Of a DNA stretch of 22,722 nucleotides, positions 16,234 through 22,722 are shown piece by piece; position 1 is the stretch's first letter; each line of letters begins with the position of its first letter. Made by a program: the position numbers and the translations under genes. The notes beneath the pieces were generated by a model. It was not told the DNA's origin. It did no database searches and saw only the letters and a list, made by a program, of their open reading frames with translations. This DNA comes from Clostridium sp. CAG:762 (lineage in GTDB: Bacteria; Bacillota_I; Bacilli_A; RF39; UBA660). The stretch spans positions 1 to 22,722 of the forward strand of contig HF996800.1 in NCBI GenBank assembly GCA_000432575.1, read 5' to 3'.

Positions 16234-17271
16234 CTACTTAAATTGCTTCAAAAATCTTAAATCTGTACTTCTTAAAAGTCTAACATCATCGATTCCATAT
16301 CTCATCATAACTAAACGGTCTACACCAATATTGATATAGAAACCTGTCCAAATTTCAGGATCTAATCCTGATGATTTTAAAACATTAGGATGTATCACCC
16401 CACCTGGCATAACTTCAATCCAACCACTTTGATGACAAACGCTACAACCATGACCTCCACATACTAAACATTCCATATCAATTTCATAACCAGGTTCTGT
16501 AAAAGGAAAAAAACCTTCACGCATACGAACATTGATTTTTTTACCAAAAACTTTTTCTAATATCGTTTGAATCATAACCATTCCTGAAGAAAATGATATA
16601 TTTTTATCAACGATTAAAGCTTCATATTGATAAAATGCTCGTTCATGTCTAGCATCGGTTGTTTCATTTCTATATACTCTACCAGGATAAACAAATCTTG
16701 CTGGAGCCCCATGTTTTAACAAATATCTAACCGAACCTCCAGTTAAATGAGGTCTCAAACACAAACGTTCACTACCATTTTTATCTTCAGTACCCTCTAA
16801 CCAATATGTATCCATTGACTGCCTAGCAGGATGATCAGGTGCAAAATTTAAATTGTCAAAAGCATATTTTTCACTGCTAATATCATCTTCACTATAAACT
16901 TCAAATCCTAAAGATAAAAAGGCCTCGTTTAAATCATAACACATTTGAGTAATAGGATGTAATGCCCCTTCACTAACCTTACTTCCTGGTATTGTAAAAT
17001 CAAGAGGTTCTTCCAAAACACTCTTAGATGCAATTAAAACTTCTTCCTTTTCCTTTATTCTTTTATTAAAAACATCCTTAATCTCAGTAATAACAATACC
17101 AATATTCTTCTTTTCATCATTAGTTAAAGAAGACATATTTTTAAGTACCTCAGTTAATTCACTTTTCTTACCCATTAAAGATTTAGTTATCTCTTGTAAT
17201 TCTATGATAGACTTAGCTTCCTCTATCTTTTGTAGACCCAAATTACGTATTTGCTCTAATTTTTCTAACAT
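16234..17271 (-). CDS. pheS: Phenylalanyl-tRNA synthetase alpha subunit
   Basis: PheS holds the class II active site for phenylalanine activation. The 345-residue protein has an N-terminal coiled coil and then the catalytic domain: HPITQMCYDL, the motif 2 region (YRNETTDARHERAFYQYEAL), FPFTEPGYEIDM, a C-x2-C-x4-C-x2-C type segment (CLVCGGHGCSVC), and motif 3 (GVDRLVMMRYGIDDVRLL). The segment GWIEVMPGGVIHP differs slightly from the common GW-E-LG-GMVHP form. I set the start at 17271 because GGAGGG is correctly spaced before it. A longer reading up to 17304 would begin inside the T-box terminator. The stop is nine bases before pheT. Confidence 0.97.
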   Translation of the reverse strand: MLEKLEQIRNLGLQKIEEAKSIIELQEITKSLMGKKSELTEVLKNMSSLTNDEKKNIGIVITEIKDVFNKRIKEKEEVLIASKSVLEEPLDFTIPGSKVSEGALHPITQMCYDLNEAFLSLGFEVYSEDDISSEKYAFDNLNFAPDHPARQSMDTYWLEGTEDKNGSERLCLRPHLTGGSVRYLLKHGAPARFVYPGRVYRNETTDARHERAFYQYEALIVDKNISFSSGMVMIQTILEKVFGKKINVRMREGFFPFTEPGYEIDMECLVCGGHGCSVCHQSGWIEVMPGGVIHPNVLKSSGLDPEIWTGFYINIGVDRLVMMRYGIDDVRLLRSTDLRFLKQFK

Positions 17272-17284
17272 AATATCCCTCCAT

Positions 17285-17470
17285 AAAAAAACAGTAATAT
17301 CCATAAAGGACGAATTACTGTAATATCCGCGGTACCACCTTTTTTCTAGTTACCTAGCTCTTTATTAGAATTAACGCTTCATCTACGTTTTAACTCCATT
17401 ATTTGAAATTCATTAAATACACTACTAAAATAGTTTTCAGCCATGACTATTCTTCTCTTTAAAGGTTATA
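17285..17470 (-). promoter_or_regulatory. T-box riboswitch controlling pheST
   Basis: The leader contains the T-box core GGTGGTACCGCGG (17327-17339) followed by ATTCGTCC and a terminator hairpin (arms 17314-17320 and 17292-17298) with a run of seven T (17285-17291). Uncharged tRNA-Phe would stabilise the antiterminator and allow pheST expression. A TTC codon followed by A at 17405-17407 is a candidate Phe specifier, though I have not folded stem I. A -35 TTGACA lies at 17494-17499 with only a weak -10. Confidence 0.93.
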
Positions 17471-17599
17471 TTTAACTACTATAATAATTTCAATGTCAAA
17501 ATATATACTAATTTTACTATTAAAAATATAAGTTGTCAATAAATTTAAATATTTTTTATTGTTATATACTAAAGAATATTATTTATATTCACAATTGTA

Positions 17600-18169
17600 T
17601 TAATTTTTACAATTCCTTACATTACTTATAAATTTACATACTTCTTCATATAAATTCATGTTTTTTTCTACTTTAATTGTCCTTATATTTAATTTATTTG
17701 CACCATCTATATTTTCTACATTATCATCCAAAAATAAAAATTCTTTAGATTTTATATTAAATTTTTCTAATATAAAATTATAAAAGTTAGCATTCGGTTT
17801 TATTTTATTTATATTCGCAGAGATTATAACATCATCAAGATAAGTTGTATCAAAATATTTATTAATAAATTCTTCTACGTAAGATAAATGATTCGTTGCT
17901 ATAATAATTTTTATATTATTATATTTATTTTTTAATTTAGTAAAAATATCAGCATCCCTTACTTTATATAATTTATTAATTATATTCTTTGTAACATCAA
18001 TTGCTTCCTTATTATTAATTTTCAACGTTTGCTCTGCAAAAGTAAGATAATCTTCATCATTTAAATTAGATCCAAACTTTCTTTCCAATTTATCTTCCTG
18101 TTCCCCTAAATCAATATCCTTTTCATTAACAAGAACTCCCACAAAATCAAACGCAATTACTTTTAACAA
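17600..18169 (-). CDS. HAD-superfamily hydrolase, TTG start
   Basis: A protein of about 189 residues of the haloacid-dehalogenase superfamily. Motif I is VIAFDFVGVLV, with the nucleophile Asp kept and the usual second Asp replaced by Val, as in some subfamily members with FDFGGVL. Motif II is IIIATNHLS, motif III is the lysine in NKIKPNANFY, and motif IV is FLFLDDNVENIDGA. A helical cap lies between motifs I and II. I choose TTG at 18169 as the start: GAGGTG is six bases upstream, while the more distant ATG at 18226 falls before the promoter. It lies downstream of the pseudokinase gene but has its own promoter. The substrate is unknown; a small phosphoester is the usual type. Confidence 0.82.
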   Translation of the reverse strand: MLKVIAFDFVGVLVNEKDIDLGEQEDKLERKFGSNLNDEDYLTFAEQTLKINNKEAIDVTKNIINKLYKVRDADIFTKLKNKYNNIKIIIATNHLSYVEEFINKYFDTTYLDDVIISANINKIKPNANFYNFILEKFNIKSKEFLFLDDNVENIDGANKLNIRTIKVEKNMNLYEEVCKFISNVRNCKN

Positions 18170-18197
18170 AATAATCACCTCACAAATTAACTTGTTT

Positions 18198-18226
18198 ATT
18201 ATAGCATTTTTATAAAAACTAAGCAA
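18198..18226 (-). promoter_or_regulatory. Promoter of the HAD gene
   Basis: Minus-strand TTGCTT (18221-18226), a 17-nt spacer and TATAAT (18198-18203), immediately after the stop codon of the upstream gene. It shows that the longer HAD reading frame cannot be the real start for this transcript. Confidence 0.8.
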
Positions 18227-20059
18227 CTACTTATTATTTAACAAATATTTTTTTAATATCTTATTTAATTTTACCTCATCAATTGGTTTTAATATATAAT
18301 CTATCTTTGCATTCTCATATCTTTTTTCTATTCCTATCTTATTTGGTGTAAGCATAACAACAACACTTATTTTATATCCTGCTATTTTTTCTATCCTTTC
18401 AAATACTTGATTATTTAAATGATTATAATCTAAATATTCAAACTTTTTAGAATCTGGCATCATATCATCTAACAATATCAAATCCCATGTTTTATTACTA
18501 TATAATAAATCATTATACTCTCGATAATCATGTGCTACACTTACATCTATATTATAAGGTGTTAACATCCTAACTATTTCTTTTATTTTATTTCTATTAT
18601 CATCTACTATAAGTATTCTCTTATCACTAGCATTAAAAATATCTATCTTACTTCTCTTTTCTTCCTTTATATTATTAATATTATTATATTCTAATACATC
18701 CTTTTGATCTATCGAAATAGTAAATGCTACTTTATTATTACTTATTATCACATCATAACTTCCATGTAATAAAGTAATTAATTTTTCTAATATCTTATAA
18801 TCTAATCCCTTTAAGTTTATTATCTGTTTTCCATTTTTATTTTCTAAATATTCTTCTATTTCTTTATAATCTAAAATTAAACTTATCTTTAAACGACATA
18901 AACTTCTTACCTTTAAAGTAAATACTCTATATTCCATATTACTAATATTATAATTAGTTATTAAACTATTAAACAAATAAATTACTGCTTGTTTTATCTT
19001 TTCAGAGTCCCCATATAAAACATTAGGCATATCTTCTTTAATATTATCTTTAATCTTTATTTTTTTATTACCCAGTTTAGAATTAAATAAATCTCTTATT
19101 TGAACAACCAATTCATATAAATTATAATTATTCTTAACAAGTTCATACTTACTACTCTCTATCTTAGATAAATCAATAATACCATTTATTTGATCCACCA
19201 ATTCAACAGCTATCTTCTTCATATTATCTGTTTCATCTATTACTTCTTCTATATTATTTTTATCTATCTTTTTATTACCAAACATAAACAATTTCTTTAA
19301 TGAAGAACCAATTGTCAAAGATAAATTATTTAAACTATTCATTGTAGCATTATTTGCTTTTTCTAACATTTCCTTAGAATAAGTTAACTCCTTAATAGTC
19401 TTAATATCCGGATTTTCTATAGTAAAATACATAAGCATAACAATAAAAGCCTCAAGGGATGTAATAAGTTGAATCCATGGAGTATTATATTGTACTATCA
19501 TTACCACTGTCCCAAGAAACATATATAAAAGAAGTGGAGCATATTTCTTATCTATAATTCTTCTAATATTTTTAAATAAACAAATATTATTTAGAATAAT
19601 TAATACAGCCGAGATTAAATAAACAAAATATACAGCATAACCATAAGAATACATCTGACCAATAGTAGAATGGAAATTTAAAGGAAGCATAAATATCACT
19701 ACTGATAAAGACAATATTACTACCACAATAATTTGCATAACATTTTTATATGTTTTTTCAATTGTTTGTTTATCCTTAGAAGATACGATAAAAACATATA
19801 AAGTAAATAATATCATCCACGTAACTAAATATACCAAATATAATTTAGATATTAGTATTGTTATTATGTTACTAGTCCCTATTCCTATCATTAACATGTA
19901 TAAAAACAAATGAATAATAATTCCAACTAAACTAGTCATCATAATCATTTTAAATATTTTATTTTCCAAAGTTGGCATTTTTTCTTTAGAGTAATAAACA
20001 ATTACTAGTAATATTATATATAATAAACTACCAATCGTGAGTAACACTCCTGCTCCCAT
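18227..20059 (-). CDS. Membrane hybrid histidine kinase-like protein, catalytically degenerate, with intact receiver domain
   Basis: The 610-residue protein has about seven membrane helices in residues 1-215, a linker, a kinase-like core at about 225-450 and a receiver domain at about 481-605. The core keeps the outline of a histidine kinase but not its chemistry: where SHEIRTPL is expected the sequence reads SLTIGSSL (247-254), so the phospho-accepting His is Leu248. The N box (GDSEKIKQAVIYLFNSLI) has Ser at the usual Asn position, and the DxGxG box is absent. The receiver keeps D486 and D487, acceptor D531, T571 and K591. It is therefore likely a pseudokinase sensor that passes signals through, or receives phosphate on, its receiver. 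An AAAGGAG site fixes the start, and the AMP ligase gene is 21 bp upstream. Confidence 0.8.
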   Translation of the reverse strand: MGAGVLLTIGSLLYIILLVIVYYSKEKMPTLENKIFKMIMMTSLVGIIIHLFLYMLMIGIGTSNIITILISKLYLVYLVTWMILFTLYVFIVSSKDKQTIEKTYKNVMQIIVVVILSLSVVIFMLPLNFHSTIGQMYSYGYAVYFVYLISAVLIILNNICLFKNIRRIIDKKYAPLLLYMFLGTVVMIVQYNTPWIQLITSLEAFIVMLMYFTIENPDIKTIKELTYSKEMLEKANNATMNSLNNLSLTIGSSLKKLFMFGNKKIDKNNIEEVIDETDNMKKIAVELVDQINGIIDLSKIESSKYELVKNNYNLYELVVQIRDLFNSKLGNKKIKIKDNIKEDMPNVLYGDSEKIKQAVIYLFNSLITNYNISNMEYRVFTLKVRSLCRLKISLILDYKEIEEYLENKNGKQIINLKGLDYKILEKLITLLHGSYDVIISNNKVAFTISIDQKDVLEYNNINNIKEEKRSKIDIFNASDKRILIVDDNRNKIKEIVRMLTPYNIDVSVAHDYREYNDLLYSNKTWDLILLDDMMPDSKKFEYLDYNHLNNQVFERIEKIAGYKISVVVMLTPNKIGIEKRYENAKIDYILKPIDEVKLNKILKKYLLNNK

Positions 20060-20080
20060 TTTTATTCTCCTTTAATATTA

Positions 20081-21880
20081 TTATTTTTTTAATATTTTAG
20101 TATAAACTTTATTCTTAATATTATTTTCTATCGTAACATGATCTATCTTATCTCCAGGTAAATAAGGTACATCATCTAATTTATAATAATTATGTGGCCA
20201 AGCATAAGGTGGTAAAGTATCTTTACATATTTGATTCAATTTAGCAAGTACCTCTTGTTCATTTATACCACTCTTAAGTTTCAAACAGGCTACTGGAACC
20301 TCAACGAACTCAGGATCTGCTTCCTTTTCAACTACTACTTTCTCAAGTTCATCTAATTTTGATAATTCTTCTTCAATATCGTTTGGATTTATAGACATAC
20401 CTCTTCTTAAAATTAATCTGCCATATCTTCCTATAATAAATAATTCGCCATCTTCATCCATATATCCTTTGTCTTCAGTATGATACCATATCTTACCATC
20501 TTTATGTAATTTTAATGCTTTTTTAGTTTTTTCTTCATTGTTATAATATCCTAACATAACTGTAGGCCCTGAAATACATACTTCACCCTCACTTTTTTCT
20601 AAGTATGACAATTCCTCATCAGTGCCTTTTTTAAATATTGAAACATCACTTAATATTAAAGGAATACCAACACTTCCCATCTTATGACAAGTATCTGTTT
20701 GAACCGATGCTGCAGATGCTGTTTCACTAGCACCATATCCATTGTTAAGAATTGCTTTTGAACCATGAGTACGAAAATATTCATGAACTTTTAAAGTATC
20801 TTCAGCATTTATTCCAGCACCTCCACACCCAGCATTTTTAAAAAATGAAATATCTGCATCCTTGCTTACTGGATCTGACATTAATCTTACATAATACTTA
20901 GGTACTCCATTAATATGCTGTGGTTTATATTCCATAAATACTTTAGGAAATATTGTAGCATCAAATTTTGCAATTAACACAGTTTCTAAACCAAGACTAA
21001 GTGGTACACATATTGAATTACAAATACCATATGGGAAGAAAGGTGGAATAACACTCATAAACTTTTCTCCATGTTCCATTTTCACACCCATTAAAGAATA
21101 TTCAATCATCATCGAAACAAAATTTTTATTTGATAACATGATAGCCTTAGGATTACCAGTTGTTCCACTGGTATAAACTTTAGCACATACATCATTTTCT
21201 TCATGCGTGGCTGTTGGTCTATAATAACCGGTTATTTTTTCATTCAAAAGTTTATCTCCATCAATTAAATCCCCACGACATTTAATAGTAGGTAAACCTA
21301 ATTTTAACTTTGCTTTTGTTTTTAGTTTTAACATATTATTTGGCATAGAATTAGCAAATGTAAACTCAATAACATTATCAATAAAAGTATCATTTATTAC
21401 CTCATTTATTTGATTTGAGAAAATATCTCCTGTAATCAAATACTTCGCATTCGTTGTTTTTAAATGCTCTCTTAATCTTACTATTCCATTAGCAGGATTA
21501 ATCATACAAGGAACTGCCCCGATTTTATTTAATGCCAAAAATGAATAAACCAATTCCGGAGTAGATAACATACATATTGGCACATCTTCGCCCTTTTTAA
21601 TACCTAATTTACTATATTGATAAGCAAGTTTACTAACTTTATCAAACATACTAGCATATGTAACACGATTATGATAATAGTTCAATGCATAATTCTGTAA
21701 ATTATTTTTATTATTATCATAAATAAATTCATAAAGTGATAAATCAGGTACTTTAATATCTTCTGGCAAAACATCATAATATTTTAACCATGGTCTATCA
21801 ATTGATGCAAAACCAGTTATTTTTTTACTACCCTCTCTATCTAGTACATATTGTACTGAAGAATTGTTGTTATTTTCCAT
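20081..21880 (-). CDS. AMP-forming acyl-CoA synthetase / ligase family protein
   Basis: The 599-residue enzyme belongs to the ANL adenylate-forming family, which activates a carboxylate with ATP to an acyl-AMP and normally passes it to CoA or a carrier protein. The phosphate-binding loop is at 236-246 (YTSGTTGNPKA). The A5 motif is at 379-389 (NNGYGASETAS), the ribose-binding Asp is D470 in HTEDKG, the hinge follows in IIGRYGR, and the C-terminal catalytic lysine is probably K578 in PGDKID. The acid substrate cannot be read from the sequence. It has its own promoter and a G-rich ribosome binding site. Its close link to the pseudokinase gene suggests that the two are expressed together. Confidence 0.88.
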   Translation of the reverse strand: MENNNNSSVQYVLDREGSKKITGFASIDRPWLKYYDVLPEDIKVPDLSLYEFIYDNNKNNLQNYALNYYHNRVTYASMFDKVSKLAYQYSKLGIKKGEDVPICMLSTPELVYSFLALNKIGAVPCMINPANGIVRLREHLKTTNAKYLITGDIFSNQINEVINDTFIDNVIEFTFANSMPNNMLKLKTKAKLKLGLPTIKCRGDLIDGDKLLNEKITGYYRPTATHEENDVCAKVYTSGTTGNPKAIMLSNKNFVSMMIEYSLMGVKMEHGEKFMSVIPPFFPYGICNSICVPLSLGLETVLIAKFDATIFPKVFMEYKPQHINGVPKYYVRLMSDPVSKDADISFFKNAGCGGAGINAEDTLKVHEYFRTHGSKAILNNGYGASETASAASVQTDTCHKMGSVGIPLILSDVSIFKKGTDEELSYLEKSEGEVCISGPTVMLGYYNNEEKTKKALKLHKDGKIWYHTEDKGYMDEDGELFIIGRYGRLILRRGMSINPNDIEEELSKLDELEKVVVEKEADPEFVEVPVACLKLKSGINEQEVLAKLNQICKDTLPPYAWPHNYYKLDDVPYLPGDKIDHVTIENNIKNKVYTKILKK

Positions 21881-21914
21881 AATATCCCCCCAGAGCTTTT
21901 TTTACTGCAAGGTA

Positions 21915-21944
21915 ATTATAACATACTTTTGCCTGATTTTACAA
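21915..21944 (-). promoter_or_regulatory. Promoter of the acyl ligase operon
   Basis: Minus-strand TTGTAA (21939-21944), an 18-nt spacer and TATAAT (21915-21920), 35 bp before the acyl ligase start. Confidence 0.6.
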
Positions 21945-22098
21945 GAAAAATGAAAAAATGGTAATCTTTTTCTATTTTCTTAGTTGCAAAAGATGGAATT
22001 TCATAATACAAATTTTTAGAGTAGAAATTACTCCTACAATGTAATATAATAATTAACTTGATGATGCTTATTCTTATTTGTAAAGGAGTTTGAGTATT

Positions 22099-22205
22099 AT
22101 GAAGAATAAACATTTATCTTTTAATGATAGATTAGAAATAGAAAAATGATTAACAAATAATTTATCTTTTAAAAAAAATTGCAAGCAATATTGAAAAAAT
22201 TCATA
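22099..22205 (+). pseudogene. Remnant of an IS30-family transposase N-terminus
   Basis: From the ATG at 22099, preceded by AAAGGAG, the frame reads MKNKHLSFNDRLEIEK, then TGA at 22147-22149, then LTNNLSFKK. Dropping one A from the A8 run at 22171-22178 restores IASNIEKIHI. This pattern matches the helix-turn-helix start of IS30-type transposases (HLS...R..IE..L....SF..IA..). One stop and one frameshift within 35 codons, and no downstream transposase core, mean it is dead. No inverted repeats were identified. Confidence 0.55.
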
Positions 22206-22254
22206 TTATAATTCCAAATATTATCATTGCAAGTATTTTTAATTTGTCTTTCAT
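22201..22254 (-). CDS. Possible small membrane peptide with early TGA
   Basis: A short frame with a good GTAGGAG site six bases upstream starts at 22254 and encodes 17 hydrophobic residues (MKDKLKILAMIIFGIII) before TGA (22201-22203). Past the TGA the same frame continues for 12 codons (IFSILLAIFFKR) to TAA at 22162-22164, which would complete a membrane helix with a basic end. It overlaps the transposase remnant on the other strand. It may be a real leader or small protein, a decayed gene, or chance. Confidence 0.3.
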   Translation of the reverse strand: MKDKLKILAMIIFGIII

Positions 22255-22289
22255 ATCATTCTCCTACCAATTACAGGAATATCCTTATT

Positions 22290-22721
22290 TTATAAATTAT
22301 TATTACTTTTTATTTCATTAACTAAATCTTTAATTGTATATTCAATATTTCTTGTTTGGTAATCTAAATCCTTTTTTGCTTTAGCATTTGTAAAGTTAGC
22401 ATTGGCCTTTAATGTATACAATGAATATTTAGTAAATAATGGTGTTTTTTTTCTAAGTCTATAATATAGTTCAAATAAAGGAGCAATATTTTTAACCATA
22501 TTTATTGAAACAACTTTTGTTATTGGTCTTATAGCACCATACTCGCATACTAAATCAGCTATTTTTTTTATGGTTACATATTCACCTGATAAAATATATC
22601 CTTCTCCTTTTTTACCTTTAGTACAAGCATTAATAATACCTTTAGCGACATCTCTTACATCAACAAAGTCATATCCACCTTCAGTTAACGAAGGAACTTT
22701 TTCATTTAAGATATTTTTTAT
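22290..22721 (-). CDS. NAD(P)-dependent epimerase/reductase (extended SDR), C-terminal part
   Basis: The gene enters from beyond the right edge, so only the last 143 residues are visible. They read in one open frame to the window end, without the ATG at 22499 being a start. The segment GGYDFVDVRDVAKGIINACTK is typical of extended short-chain dehydrogenases such as dihydroflavonol-reductase-like and epimerase-like proteins. It is followed by GEGYILSGEYVTIKKIADLV and a C-terminal NAKAKKDLDYQTRNIEYTIKDLV tail. These enzymes bind NAD(P) through an N-terminal Rossmann fold, which lies outside the window. The substrate is unknown. It is followed by the small membrane ORF candidate 36 bp downstream. 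Confidence 0.82.
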   Translation of the reverse strand: MKNILNEKVPSLTEGGYDFVDVRDVAKGIINACTKGKKGEGYILSGEYVTIKKIADLVCEYGAIRPITKVVSINMVKNIAPLFELYYRLRKKTPLFTKYSLYTLKANANFTNAKAKKDLDYQTRNIEYTIKDLVNEIKSNNNL

Positions 22722-22722
22722 T

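Noticed and set aside
17272..17304. Longer PheS beginning at 17304.
   Set aside because: That ATG lies inside the T-box terminator hairpin, and the GGAGGG site belongs to the ATG at 17271.
21916..22113. 65-residue minus-strand frame upstream of the acyl ligase.
   Set aside because: It has no ribosome binding site, overlaps the ligase promoter and the transposase remnant, and shows no protein-like pattern.
22099..22254. TGA might code for Trp in this organism (two short frames are restored by reading TGA through).
   Set aside because: All long genes are complete with TGA as stop, Trp codons in them are TGG, and comN ends in a normal ATGA overlap. Both restored frames lie in one decayed stretch.

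Overview
The window is low-GC bacterial DNA that reads cleanly with the standard bacterial code. Its gene content points to the Bacillota, most likely an uncultured or gut-type Bacilli relative: a fused SecDF, a ComN-like regulator next to secDF, split TrhP1/TrhP2-like U32 proteins next to greA, a CIRCE operator, a Phe T-box on pheST, AGGAGG-type ribosome binding sites and sigma-A promoters of the TTGACA-N17-TATAAT type. This is inferred from families and gene order; there is no rRNA here to settle it. Nearly every gene is on the minus strand, so transcription runs from high to low coordinates. The exceptions are one small membrane-protein gene at 10731-11261 and a transposase remnant near 22.1 kb.

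From the right edge leftwards: (1) the C-terminal part of an NAD-dependent epimerase/reductase, cut by the window end, a possible tiny membrane ORF, and a decayed IS30-like transposase start. (2) A probable unit of an AMP-forming acyl ligase and a membrane protein built like a hybrid histidine kinase but without the catalytic histidine, followed by a HAD hydrolase with its own promoter and a TTG start. (3) pheS-pheT under a T-box. (4) A U32/DUF3656 protein resembling the 23S rRNA hydroxylase RlhA, with its own promoter. (5) The plus-strand orphan gene, whose perfect 14-bp hairpin can serve both strands. (6) comN-secDF with an ATGA overlap. (7) A single hsp20 gene whose promoter lies inside a CIRCE element. 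(8) A 680-bp gene-free stretch with a strong promoter, a GC-richer folded segment and the rpsB promoter and leader. (9) rpsB-tsf, then trhP1-like, an unrecognised HELTH metallopeptidase and trhP2-like, joined by overlapping ends. (10) greA-tig.

Most of the window is core translation, secretion and protein folding. The less ordinary parts are: the putative zinc peptidase inserted, with both ends overlapping, between two tRNA-hydroxylation genes; the pseudokinase with an intact receiver domain beside an acyl ligase; a short hairpin motif found just beyond three different terminators; a folded promoter-driven segment upstream of rpsB with a T-box-like core; and an S2 protein carrying a charged linker and a Rho_N/SAP-like tail. 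No rRNA, tRNA, CRISPR array or intact mobile element was seen.
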